From Orobanche coerulescens (taxonomy: Eukaryota; Streptophyta; Magnoliopsida; Lamiales; Orobanchaceae): a stretch of DNA of 64,000 bases. The notes beneath the pieces were generated by a model, which was not told the origin of the DNA, did no database searches, and saw only the letters and a program-made list of their open reading frames with translations. This document shows positions 21,075 to 33,061 of this stretch, in pieces. Where the stretch lies: NCBI GenBank assembly GCA_033398695.1, contig CM065804.1:117545501-117609500 (forward strand), written 5' to 3'. Position 1 is the stretch's first letter. Every line of letters begins with the position of its first letter. Both the position numbers and the translations under genes were made by a program.

Positions 21075-22422
21075 GTTTCTGGGTTGCTGGAAACTGACAC
21101 GGCCGTGTCACTGGACGTGTCACTCCCCAGATTGTTTGACATGGCCGTGTCATCCCAGTGACATGGCCGTGTCACTTTCCAGGCTTGTTCCAGACTCGAT
21201 TTTTTTGCGTATTCCAGAAAATTAATCTCCCGCATTTTAATTAGATTTAATTTGATTACAATTGAATACGATATTTTATTGTTAAAGGGAAAATTGATTT
21301 TTTGGAATAATTATGATTGACTGAATTACTTTGAACGAATTAAAATTACCCATTGTGTGAATTGATTGGATTAATTATATTAAATATTAAATTTTATATA
21401 CTGTCTAGATCAATATATCAAATTACTCATTTATATACAAAACTCATTGTATGAATGCTTGTGAATGATGATGTAGTTCGTGGTCCTAGTTTTGAATCAT
21501 TTGTTTTATTAGATTGGGTTGTAAAGGCCGTTTTGAGCCTATTTATTTTACTAAAAAAATATTGTATAATTGGATGTAATTTTGTAGTGTAAACTTTATA
21601 CGTAATAACGAAGACCGGAGGAAGATCCATAGAAGAGGAAGATTCAAGATTCAAGACATATAATTAGATTAAGATGTTTTTGTCCTTAGGAATGTTCCAT
21701 GAACTGCTTGTTGGTAGCAAGGTTGTGAATGTTTTATTCATATGATATGAATACCCACAAACGCGCTTAAATGAATTAATGTGCAAAGTGTAACATTAAT
21801 CGCGAAAATTCTCCCACGAGAAAATATTAAGTTTAAAAGGTTTCAAGGTTTTATTTCCCTCCATCGCACTCTTTGAAAATTGAAATTCAAACCGGATGTG
21901 ATATGCTTCCGAGTTATCGGGGTAGTCGATCAGGGCGGGTCGATAAATTCCTAGAGTGCATTGGATGCCTTCAGTTGGAGCAAATTTTATCCCTAAAAAC
22001 CTGTCTGGTTGCCGGATAAGAGTCAATTGTGAAACTGATCAATGTCGATGGTATAAACTTAACTTGTTCACGAATTATAGAAACCGTATAGGTTGAGGGG
22101 AGTGAACAAGGGGAAAAAGAAGATCGAATCATCCATTAGATGGGATGGTATTGGACAAATATTTATAAAGATTAATAGACTAGAAACATGTTCAGTTGCC
22201 CTCTATTACAATTTATAAAGAGCTCGATCACCACTATGAAGTAAAGCAAACAAATATTTCTGAATTTCACAACAGAGTGTGCTATTCCGATAAAAATAGC
22301 GGGAGCTGAGTTAAATGAATAGAAAAGTCCTAACTTCTAAACTTAGACCATAATCAAATGAGTCACTAATTAATCTATCATATTTAATGCAAACAAACAA
22401 AATATCAACTCTCAAAATAACA
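21075..22422 (+). mobile_element. Cop1 leader (5' untranslated region), left end removed by Gyp-A
   Basis: Homologous to Cop2 27852-29130 plus 39019-39088. It is non-coding and AT-rich. Near its start are three palindromic boxes, TGACACGGCCGTGTCA (21095-21110) and two TGACATGGCCGTGTCA (21137, 21159). The full leader, judged from Cop2, is about 1.6 kb from primer site to gag, which is long for Ty1/copia. Confidence 0.85.
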
Positions 22423-23087
22423 ATGAACCCACTCGCAATTCTACTCGAAAAGAACAACTTAATTGGGCTAAACTTTGTGTACTGGCTCCGCAATCTGGTG
22501 ATTGTCCTCAGTATGAGGTACTGGGATACGTCTTGAAGATGGACATTTCGGTGGCTCCGATGCGGACCAGGACCAGTCAGGAAGATGTTGAAATACATAA
22601 AAAGTGGGTTAAGGATAACATTAGAGTCCATGTCTATATGATGGGCTCTATGTATAATGAACTTCTGAGAGCTCATGAGAAAATGGCTTCTGCTAGGTAG
22701 ATCTTATCTCACTTAACCGAGCTTTATTATGAACACAGTCGAACTGCTAGATGTGAGATATCTAAGCATCTCTTCGGTGTTAGGATGAAGGAAGGTGAGA
22801 AAGTAGGGGACCACGTCCTCAAAATGATCGCTATGATCGAGAGATTTTAGGCTCTTGACTCTAGGATGCATGCTTCTCTACAGACCGACCTTATCCTACA
22901 ATCTCTTCTTGTTTCCTTCTCTCAGTTTGTAATGAACTTCAATTGCAATGAGATTGCTTGCAATTTAGCATAATTGATGAACAAAGTTGTAACCGCTCAG
23001 TCTCAGATGAAGACTCCGCAGTTGAAGGAGTCTGCCCTTGTGATTTTTTATGGATCTTAGAGGTCTAAAAATAAGAAAAAAAAGACC
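22423..23087 (+). pseudogene. Cop1 gag (broken)
   Basis: The ATG at 22423 starts MNPLAILLEKNNLIG, followed by the FVYWLRNL motif typical of plant Ty1/copia capsid (UBN2-like) proteins. A one-base deletion near 22515 shifts the frame. Further stops follow, for example a TAG near 22697 in place of a Gln codon of Cop2. The end ('aaaaataagaaaaaaaagaccc') encodes a Lys-rich tail. No CCHC zinc knuckle is readable, and the segment between gag and protease is shorter than expected, so a deletion has probably occurred. Confidence 0.85.
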
Positions 23088-23090
23088 CAA

Positions 23091-24540
23091 GAAGCATAGT
23101 TCTCACATGTACCATGAAGCATAGTTCTGCTACCGTATTTTCTACTTCTTGGATACTGGCAGGTGCTAGTTCTCACATGTACCATGAATCATGATCTGGA
23201 ACAAAGTAGGATGCTTGGAACTGGGAAAGGAATAGTTACTGTCGGATGCGAGCATAGTGTCGCATCAACTGACATAGGATCACTTCTTTTGGATTTGGAA
23301 TCCAACTTTCTTTTAACATTAGATGATGTACTTGTTTTGCCCAAGGGGTAAGTAAATTATATCTATTCCGGTCATGGATCGTAAAGGCTTTTTATCTTCC
23401 ATTGTATAGTACTTGAAAAATTTACTTTGGAAATAAATTAGTAAGCGCTGCTACATTGTTAAATGGACTGTACCATCTAAACCTAAGTGACAAAGTCATT
23501 GTGAACACTATGACTAGGAAGCATGGTAGGGATGAAACTAATTAAGTTTTGAAATGGCATCATAGACTAGGTCATGTTGGTCAGACCAATGTTTACAAAA
23601 TGGAAAAAGATGGACTTACGGGTGAATTGGAATTGGATCTCTTTCCAACTTGTGAATCTTGCCTTAGGGGCAGAATGACTAAGTCCCCCTTCACATGGAC
23701 TTTTGAAAAAGACGCTGATAAACTTGGATTGGTCCATACCACGTGTGGTGCTTTAGACGCAGCACGTGATGGATATCAGTAATTCATTATGTTCATGGAT
23801 GATCATACTAGGTATAGTTATGTATACTTAATGAATCATAAGTCCGAGGATTTTGAGAAGTTCCAGGAATTTAAGTCCCTAGTCAAGAAGCAAAGTGATA
23901 ATCATATCAAAGCACTTTGGTTGGACAGAGGCGGCGAGTATATGAGTATAGAGTTTGACAATTTCCTAAAGGAGCGCAGAATAGTGTCACAGCTTGTCTC
24001 CGAAAGAAGAAACCGAACCTTATTGGATATGGTTCATTCCATGCCTAGCTACACCGACTTACCAATTTACCTGTGGGGTTATATGCTCCTTACTGTTGCT
24101 TATATCTTGAGTAGATGTCCTTCCAAGTCCATTCCTAGGACTCCACATAAGATGTGGGAGGGTAGAAACCAAGTCTTAATCATATTAGGATTTGTAGATG
24201 TCCCGTCTATGTCAAGAAGACTAAGGTGGAGAAGTTGGAAGAAAGGTACGTGAAGGTACGTTTCATTGGATTCTCATCTGGGACGATGGGTTATCTATTC
24301 TACATGCACGAAGATCGAAAGATCATTGTTGCTTTGCAAGCACACTTCTTGGAAGATGAGTTCATTTAGAAAGGTGGAGCACTTAGAAGTATTTCTTTGT
24401 AAGAATACAATGAAACTCCTCAGCTGAGACCTGTACAAGAAGATGGAACCGAACCTTATGAAATACAAGTACAACCACCTCGTAGGTCTATTAGGGTGTC
24501 TTATTTACCTTAGAGGTATGCCTTTATGCACTTGAGGAAC
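23091..24540 (+). pseudogene. Cop1 pol: protease remnant and integrase (broken)
   Basis: A protease remnant (GASSHMYH..., then LTLDDVLVLPKG) runs from about 23160 to 23350. The GAG-pre-integrase zinc site WHHRLGHVG...CESCLRGRM lies at 23551-23680. The integrase core follows with FMDDHTRYSYVYLM (first Asp), LDRGGEY (second Asp) and SERRNRTLLDM (Glu). A 30 bp deletion before SERRN removes the segment that in Cop2 reads TPPGAPQLNG. Stops interrupt at 23351 and 23780 and the frame changes after 24253. Integrase inserts the cDNA into the genome; this copy is dead. Confidence 0.88.
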
Positions 24541-24619
24541 TGGGTATCCATGAGGTTCCAGGTGATAGCCAAGAGACCGACCGCCGACCTATGACCAAGC
24601 AATGGTGGATGTAAACTCC

Positions 24620-26166
24620 ACAAAATGGGGGAAGCTATGGAAGCTCAGATAGACTCGATGCATGCCAATCAGTGTGGACTCTAGTAGACCGCCCCAAAGA
24701 CATAGTGACCATCAGGAACAAGTGGATCTACAAGAGAAAAACCGATGGGGATGACGAGGTTGACACCTATAAGGCCATGCTTATGGCTAAGGGTTATACC
24801 CCAAAATAAGGGATTGATTATCACGAGACCTTCTCGCCTGTAGCTATGATCAAGTCTATAAGAATGATACTTGCTATAGCTGCCTACCATGATTACAAGA
24901 TATTGCATATGGACGTAAAGACGGCTTTCCTTAATGGATTCCTCGAGGAGGAGATCTATATGGAGCAACCTAAATTCTGTGTCCAAGTTCAATATTCATA
25001 AGGTGTGCAAGCTTCAGCATTCCATTTATGAACTGAAGCAAGCTTCACGTAGTTGAAACCTTTGTTTTAATTAGGCTATCAAAGAGTTTGACTTCGTGCA
25101 AAATGAAGAGGAATATTGTGTATATAAGAGAGTTTGTGGGAGCAAATTCGCATTCTTAGTACTATATGTAGATGACATTCTACTAATAGGAAACAATGTG
25201 AGAATTCTCATTTCTGTGAAAGCTTGGCTTTCGAGTAGGTTCTCCATGAAAGACTTGGAAGAAACTACCTATATTCTTGGAATTCGGCTCTACGGGGATA
25301 GAGCAAAGAGAATGATAAGTCCTTCCCAAGCCCTCTAAATAGATAAAATCTTAAAGCGGTTTAAGATGGATGAATCTAAAAGTGTTTTCTGATGCGATAT
25401 GGAATAAAACTCACCTCGGAGATGTGTCCTCAAAATGAGGAACAACGAAAAGAAATAAGTACTATACCATATGCTTCATTCGTGGGTAGCCTTATGAATG
25501 CTATGCTGCGTACGAGACCAGACATTGCACATGTTGTGAGCGTGGTAAGTAGGTTTCAGGCAAACCCAAGAAAGGAACATTGGACTGTGGTAAAGAATGT
25601 TCTCAAGTACATAAGATGGACTAGATCATGTTCTTGTGTATGGTTATAGAGAAGTAAATGTGACGGGATTCACTGATTCAGAATTCCAAGGCTTGAAAGA
25701 CGACTCAATGTCTACTTCTGGCTACATTTTTACTCTTAATAGAGGAGCAGTATCTTGGCGAAGTGCCAAGGGAAGCACGACTGCTGATTGCACCTGTCAG
25801 GCTGAGTATCAAGCGGCTTCGGAGGCCTCTAAGGAAGGGTTTTGGATTAAGAAGTTTGTGGGTGAATTTCAAGTGTCACCATGTGCTGAGCTGTCTGTTC
25901 CGATTTTCTGCGGTAACAAAGGAGCTATAGCACGGGCCCAAGAGCCGAGGTTTCACAATATTACAAAACACATTGAGAGAAAGTATCATCTCGTGAGAGA
26001 ATTTGTTCGCAAAGGATACATTGTGCTGCATAAAGTAGACTCAGAAGACAACGTTGCTGATCCACTGACCAAGCCACTTTCTAAGATGAGCTTGGAGCGT
26101 CATCTGGAGAACATGGGTATTAGTTACCATAGTGTGGCATTAAGTGCAAGTGGGATATTGTTATGA
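24620..26166 (+). pseudogene. Cop1 pol: reverse transcriptase and RNase H (broken)
   Basis: RT is recognisable from KWIYKRK (about 24719) through DYHETFSPVA, HMDVKTAFLNG and the catalytic LYVDDILLIG (about 25160-25190), ending in a stop at 25338. RNase H spans 25636-26166 with GFTDSEFQG, the TADCTCQAEYQA segment, NKGAIA and the terminal NVADPLTKPL. Nonsense codons, such as the TAA after GYTPK near 24807, and a frameshift before 25096 break it. The stop TGA at 26164-26166 lies just inside the LTR, as is common in copia. Confidence 0.9.
26141..26158 (+). promoter_or_regulatory. Cop1 polypurine tract
   Basis: TTAAGTGCAAGTGGGATATT immediately precedes the LTR start TGTTATG; 'caagtgggaga(t)tt' is the usual copia PPT context. 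Confidence 0.75.
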
Positions 26167-27580
26167 ATATGTCCTTGAATGTTATTCATAGGATGTATGA
26201 GAGAGGGCATTGCCCTTATTATTATGTAAATTCTAATTAGAAGGCAATTGGTTGTTTCTTTATTTACTGGCAGTCACAGACTTTCCTGACTCGTAAATAT
26301 ATATATATATATATAGAAGTTAGTCCATGTATTTGAGATCTAACATTTCACCCCTTATTGGATAGGGGTTGCACTAGAAGTGTTTATGGCTCAAATACTT
26401 AATTATTCGCAAGTCGGTGAAATTTGATTGGGCGTTAAGTTTATGAGAAGACTTGTCTGACGTGTTCTTTGACTTGAGAAGTGCCTATCGTCACTAATGG
26501 TTAGTGGAAGCACACTTTTAGGTATTCTAATGGGATTAGTATACACAAACGGGCTCATCCTCGATTCGTCGCACGAATTTCACTCTAGGACAGTCAATGA
26601 CGGAATCGGAAGGTTGTGATAGGTATTCGTGAACCTCCGACTTGAGAATTTAGTAGGGTAGTGCTTATGACGTTAAGATTTTCACTAGAGTAGTTCAGCG
26701 AGAAAATCGAAAGGTGGGGCGTCAACCCCGACATGTGTCTTGACGGACAAGTAGCAGGTTCTACTAAATACCAAGAAGGGATTCTTTCTACTGTAAGTGA
26801 ACACGTCTATGTCCTATGCGGTTATTAGTATATGAGATCATAAGTCTTTGGCTAAAGCAATGGAGCTCATTGTATTGGATACACGAGAGCTCAGTGATCA
26901 CGATTTGCATTAACTCAGGCATAGCATCAAGTATATATAGGGTTTGACTGATCATGACCTTATAACTTGATCGGGACATTTGAAAGAAGGTTTTACACGT
27001 ATACTGGTATTCACGACATAATGATTCTTGAATGATCCCTATCATTCATTCTCAGTAAGGTTACAGTGCAGGCTGCGAGATTCGCTAGGTCGTGCTATAA
27101 CGCTTTGGTTCCTCACATTTGCTTACTAAGACGGACCTACCGAGTCGCACATAGGGAGACGACGGAATAATTTGAATTGGATCTCTTATTGTGAATTTTA
27201 GACGTTGGATGTTTTATTTACTTTATTTAATAAATTAAATGAGTGATCATAAACTTTAGAGATCATTTCCTACTACTGTTATCTATCCATATCCTTAGAG
27301 GATAATTGAGTAGTTGTTTTTCCGTTCATATCCTGACATGCGGCTAGTAGAGATGTGGTGCTTCTGGCATTTGGATCATCGATGACTTATCAAATCAGAT
27401 TTGTGGTCATCGAAATAAATATCAACATTCAATCGAAGGACTACAAGGGTATGTTTTCATATCTTAACTCTTGTCCATTTATATTCGTGTATATGATGCT
27501 TGATCGATCCTCTTTAGGGGTTTTGTTAAAATTATTTTTTGCTTCCGCTGCACCGTCATTTTAGGTGCCAAATTCCAACA
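26159..27580 (+). repeat. Copia LTR shared by Cop1 and Cop2
   Basis: A 1422 bp LTR beginning TGTTATG and ending TTCCAACA. It directly follows Cop1 RNase H and PPT, so it is Cop1's 3' LTR. It is directly followed by an initiator-Met primer site and the Cop2 leader, so it is also Cop2's 5' LTR. An (AT)n run is at about 26299-26316. A GTATATATAG TATA box is at 26931-26940. Only one copy is in the window; the outer LTRs lie outside. Confidence 0.9.
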
Positions 27581-27581
27581 G

Positions 27582-27593
27582 TGGTATCGGAGC
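27582..27593 (+). promoter_or_regulatory. Cop2 primer binding site (initiator tRNA-Met)
   Basis: TGGTATCGGAGC one base after the LTR end AACA. Confidence 0.9.
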
Positions 27594-29130
27594 GAGGTCT
27601 TGCGATCGTATATGTGATATTTAGTTGGAATACTTGATTGAATGATTTATGATATGGAATCATAAATGTTTTAATCGTTGTTTATGTTTAATTGTTCGTT
27701 GTTATATTTTTCATAAATTTATATCAAAATATAAATCTGAAATTTTTTGGAAATATGATTTATATTGAAGATATGAAAGTCGAAAAATATTGATATTGGA
27801 TATCTGGCCAAAAATCAAGCCCTGGGTTGCCATTGGACGGACAATAGTCGAGTTTCTGGGCTGCTGGAAACTGACAGGACCGTTTCACTGGCCGTGTCAC
27901 TCCCCAGATTTTTTTTACACGATCATGTCATCCCAGTGACAGGCCCGTGTAACTTTCCAAACTCAATTTTTTCGTGTATTCCAGAGAATTAATATCCCGC
28001 ATTTTAAATTGGATTTAATTTGATTAAAATGGGATATGATGTTTCATTTTAAAAGAGAAAATTGATATGTTGGCATAATTATGATTGACTGAATTACTTT
28101 GAACGAATTAAAATTTCCTATTGCGTGAATGGATTGGATTAATTCTATGAAATAGTAAATTTTATATATTGGTTGGATCAATATATCAAATTACTCATTT
28201 CATACATAATCCATTTATTTAGTGTTGATTATATGAATGCTTGTGAACGATGATGTAGTTAATGGATCTAATTTTGAATCGTTTGTTTTATTAGATTGGG
28301 TTGTAAAGGCCGTTTTGAGCCTACTTATTTTACTAGAAAAGTTTGTATAATATGATGCAATTTTCAATGTAAAATTTATATGTAATGATGAAGACCGGAG
28401 GAAGATCCATTCAAGAAGACAAAGATTCTAGACTCAAGACTACGATGTTTTTATTCTTAGGAACGGTCCATGAACTGCATGTTGGTAGCAACTAGGTTTT
28501 GAATGTTTTATTCGTATGGTATGAATATCCACAAACGCGCTTAACTGAATTAATGTACAAAGTGTAACATTAATCGCGAAAATTCTCCTAAGACAAAATA
28601 TTAAGTTTAAAAGGTTTCAAGGTTTTCCTTCCCTCCATCAAACTCTTTGAAAATTGAAATCCAAATCGGATGTGCTATGCTTCAGAGTTATCGGGGTAGT
28701 CATTCAGGGAGGGTCGGTAAATTCGAGAGGGCATTGGATGCCTTTAGTTGGAGCAAATTTTATCCCTAGAAACCTGTTCGGTTGCCGGATAAGATAAAAT
28801 TATGAAACTGATCAGTGTCGATGGTATAAACATAACTTGTTCACGAATTATAGAAACCGTATAGGTTGAGGAGAGTGAATAAGGGGAAAAAGAAGATTGA
28901 ATCATCCATTAGATGATTTAGTGTTGGACACCAAATTATAAAGATTAATAGACCAGAAACCTATTCGGTTGCCCACTATTAAAATTTATAAATAACTTGA
29001 TCACCACTATGAAGTAAAGCAAATAAATACTTCCAAATTTCATAACAAAGTGTGTTATTCTCATAAAAATAATGGGAGATCGGTTAAATAAATAGAAAAG
29101 TCCTAAATTATAAACTTAGACCATAATCAA
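27594..29130 (+). mobile_element. Cop2 leader
   Basis: Non-coding leader homologous to 21075-22345; it continues after Gyp-D at 39024-39088. The palindrome boxes around 27872-27960 are decayed relative to Cop1 (for example TGACAGGACCGTTTCA). The open frames in it are short and not conserved with Cop1. Confidence 0.85.
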
Positions 29131-31601
29131 TGTAACACCCCCAATATATTCAGGAATATTACAGCGCCGTAAATCCTTTACATAAGAATTTACAAGTCTG
29201 AAGAAATGAAAAGATAATAACAGATACCAACATATGAAAGTAACTGAAATAAAATACAATAGTTCTAAACCAATGCAGAAAATACAAACGTTCAACAGTG
29301 AATTATTAATACATAACCATTCTCAAATCATAAAAGGACACGTACTCGAGTACTTAATAAAAACAACACAAATTTCAGACAATTAAACCCGGCCGGAGCA
29401 TCACTCTGCACCCTCGTCATCATACAGTTCCAGTGGTTGTTTTCCTGCTCTCCTGGATCCTGAACATAAACAAATGTTCACCCCCGAAGGGATTAGCACA
29501 ACGATGCTAGTACACGTACGATAATTATACAACAATGATTTAATCAACAACAATCATGACAAGTTCCTCCAAAGAGAAAAAATAACAACACATATCACAT
29601 CATGACAGTCTCAACATACTCATGGTATTCCAACGATCTAGCGCATACAATTATAGATTCCCATGATGATCCCGTCGGACCAATGCACGGTGGAACTACC
29701 TGTCCAATGATCCAACGCACACATGTATATATTTTCCATGATGATTCCCGTCAGATCAACGCATGGTGGACAATTTAATCACAACACATGTACATAGTAC
29801 AATCACAGCATAACCGACATAATACGAACAATTCTAATTAAAGTACTTGCCTCGAATTGATGACAAGAATAAAACTTCGACGAATAAAAATACACCCGAA
29901 GGTCGCCCCTTCGATCAATCACGTTGCAAAGCTCGAACCTTAAACAAAATAAATAATATAGAGTTCATCTCACGTCGTACGAACATCCAACAATCTAAAT
30001 TACGGTCGAAAGTTCACAAAACGTATCCTATCTGACCTGCATAACGTATGTTACATACCCTTTGTAGCGTATATTTATTCATTAGCGTACGTAAGCTACG
30101 AAGTCTAGCATATGCTAATCATGCATTGACAGTTCCTCTCTGATCAGTCGACTGACTCGTCTGATGATATAACGTACGTTACGTACCAAACGTAACGTAC
30201 GTTAATTCTGCCTGTTTGCTTACGTAAGCTACAGAGCCTAGTGCACTCTAAACATGTATTTGACAGTTCTCCTCCGATCAGGTGACTGACTTGCCTGATG
30301 GTATAACGTTCGTAATGCATGATGCTTAACATACGTTATACTCACAAATACATTTCTCATGCAAACAAGACTGGTCCTAGAGTGTTTGATATGTTCGAAT
30401 TTCCAGGATAAACATGCCATCATAATACTATACTCCAATATTAATGATAAGTCCTCAAATGTATTTTGAAAGGTCTATGGTTGTTATCAGTATCATTATT
30501 ACATTCAAACTATCATCTTGAAGATTGGTTAACAATCCACCTTTACAAGATATAACAAATTCTTCCATGATCATCCTCCTAGGCTCATCTAACAAAAGTG
30601 ATATTAATACCAAGTCCGTTATTACTACGAAGACACCTTCCAAATGTGGATTATCAATCTCAGAAAACTTCCTTTACTTGTTCATAGTAACAAGATTCAA
30701 ACTATGATGTTTTTAACCAAAGTACTTAAAGCATAATCATCTCAACTTCCTAAACATGATGTTTGGTTGAATAAATCATCTATGGAACTTAATATCTTGA
30801 TAACATAATCATCATATCCTTAAGACACGAATCCAAGGTTGGAGATAGCATTAACATACCTTAAGATGAAGAAAGCACTGAGATAATAGGTAGAATCCAA
30901 CTCCGGTTGCTTGTGTGCCAATCCAAAATGATTCTCCACTTCCATGATCAAGTAGAAGTGATATCTAATATCCCAAGGTAAAGTATAGATTGTCTATATG
31001 TGTTTAAGGAGGCTGGGAACTCTCTCGAATGAGATAAGTCGCTGGCCAAGTGAAAAGGAACGAAATGAATTGAAATGGGGTGTTGTCCCATTTATAACTT
31101 TCTGAGCATAACGTACGCTAGCCTTTGCTCATAGCGTACATTATCGTCCAAAATAGCTTACTATCTTGTTTCTGAACTTCATTACGTACGCTACACTTAT
31201 CATGTTACGTATGTAACCAATCCATTAGCGCATGCTACATACTTACCTTAGCGTATGTTAATATCCGTTGACTTAAAACTGTCCATGTTCATCCGCAGGA
31301 ATCTTATCTGGACCCACCGACCAGCTGGCTCATGAGTTAGCCACCCTGCTCAATTATTAGCTACCTTACGTATGCTACGCTTCATTCATAGCATACGCTA
31401 ATCTTGGCATATAACGTACGCTATGCTCACTTAGTAGCGTACATTATCACGTGTTTGCATGTTAAAATACATATGTTGATATTATCATGCACATGGGTGC
31501 GAATACGAGAAATATCATACTTCGATTATTGATATCACAAATCCGAATAATACAGGGTTCAATTACAGATTAAATACTCAATAATTAATCCGGATATTAC
31601 C
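29131..31601 (-). repeat. Gyp-D 3' LTR
   Basis: A 2471 bp direct repeat of 36542-39018. The last base reads C where the partner has A (TATTACC for TATTACA). It carries two palindrome arrays (about 30030-30360 and 31090-31445), a predicted intron 29460-29850 and two tandem 'tcccatgatgat(t)ccc' repeats of about 75 bp (29630-29775). Confidence 0.95.
29460..29850 (-). other. Predicted GC-AG intron in the Gyp-D LTR
   Basis: Minus-strand donor CGAG|GCAAGT (29850), 'gtgctaatccc' branch region followed by a CCCTTCGGGGG hairpin, and TATGTTCAG|GATCC acceptor (29460). The copy in the 5' LTR has the same motifs at about 36862-37261. Confidence 0.5.
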
Positions 31602-31637
31602 TACTCTCCTTCTAAAAAGGAGTTTCGTTCCGAAACT
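31602..31637 (-). promoter_or_regulatory. Gyp-D polypurine tract and pre-PPT hairpin
   Basis: On the minus strand AGTTTCGGAACGAAACT (31621-31637, 7 bp stem, GAA loop) is followed by CCTTTTTAGAAGGAGAGTAG and the LTR. The pol stop codon overlaps the first base of the stem. Confidence 0.8.
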
Positions 31638-32990
31638 CAAGACGAAAATAACTCTGGATATCTGGACCTCATGCTATCTTCCATTTCCCAAGTGGCTTCT
31701 TCCACTCCGTGGCGCAACCACTGAACCTTAACCAAAGTGATCGGTCTATTTCTCAATTGTTTGACTCGACTTTAGAGTATCTTGATCGGTCTCTCTTCAA
31801 ATGTGCCATCCTGAGCGACCTCGATCTCGCCTAAATCAATGACATGACTAGGATCTGGTATATACTTCCGTAACTGGGATACGTGGAACACGTTATGAAC
31901 ATGGCTCAATGATGGTGGTAATGCCAACCTGTATGCCAACTCTCCAACTCTCTCAAGAATCTCGAATGATCCGATATATCTCGTACTCAGCTTTCCCTTT
32001 CTCCTGAAACGAAAGATTTCCCGAGTAGGATAAACCTTTAAAAGTACGTGATCTCCAGTACTAATCTCTAATGGGCGACGACGCACATCTGCATAAGATT
32101 TCTATCTACTTTGGGCAGTCAATAGTCTTTCACGAATCAAAGCTATCTTTTCTCGTGTCTGTATAATCAATTCTGGTTCCGTTCCGATCAAGTCTGATGA
32201 ATCGTCCCAACATAGGGGCAATATGAATCTCCTCCCGTATAATGCCTCAAATGGTGCCATCTTAATGGAAGCATGCCAACTATTATTGTAGGTAAATTCA
32301 ATCAATGGTAGATGAATTTCCCAATCAGTCGACCAATCTAGGGCGCAGGCTCTTAGCATGTCTTCCACTATTTAAATAGTCCTTTCGGACTGTCCGTCTG
32401 TCTGTGGATGATAAGTTGTGCTGAAGTTTAATTCGGTTCCCAAGGCCTTATGAACTGCTTTCGAAAAATGAGACACAAAGCGACCGTCTCAGTCAGAAAT
32501 AATTGTCTTCGGCGTACCATGCAATTGGACTATCTCTACAATAAACACTCGTGCCAACTTCTTTGGTCCCCAGGTGTCCTTAATGCTTAGAAAATGAGCT
32601 GAATTGGTTAAATGGTCAACTATCACCCAAATCATGTTCATCCCTGTTCTGGTCTCTGGCATATTAGTGATAAAGTCCATCGATATGTCCTCCCACTTCC
32701 ATCTAGGAATCGAGAGCGGCTTCAGCATTACAGCAAGTCATTGATGTTCGATCTTAACCTGCTGACAAGTCAAACATTTCAAGACATAATCCGCTACATC
32801 TTTCTTCATGTTGGCCCACCAGAAATTCTACTTCAGATCCTTATACATTTTACTGGTGCCCGGGTGGATAGAATAGGGCGTACTGTGAGCTTTCTACATG
32901 ACTGTATTCTTTAACACATCAACATCGGGGACACAAAGTTGGCTCTGGAATCTCAATACTCCATCATCATGAACTACAAATCCTGGGGCT
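31637..32990 (-). pseudogene. Gyp-D integrase and chromodomain (broken)
   Basis: The minus-strand zinc site is HxxxxYSIHPGT... with KCLTCQQ (about 32750-32930), with a stop in between. The core is at 32728-32489 (SMDFITNMP, VIVDHLTNSAHF, TIISD). A stop replaces the residue after SD near 32489. The glutamate region continues in 32368-32102 (EDMLRACALDW, FTYNNSWHASIKMAPFEALYGRR). The tail 32086-31637 has SLSHVHNVFHVSQLRKY and the chromodomain, with a stop at about 31772 (TL*SR). Integrase/chromodomain function is as in Gyp-C; this copy is dead. Confidence 0.88.
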
Positions 32991-33061
32991 TTTCCCTTGC
33001 TTACTTCGTCGCGTAACCGAATCATCAGAGGATCGTCTAATTGCTTAGATTTGATTTCTTC

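Noticed and set aside
29601..29790. Repeats in the Gyp-D LTR as a satellite
   Set aside because: Only two units, present at the same place in every family member; they belong to the LTR.
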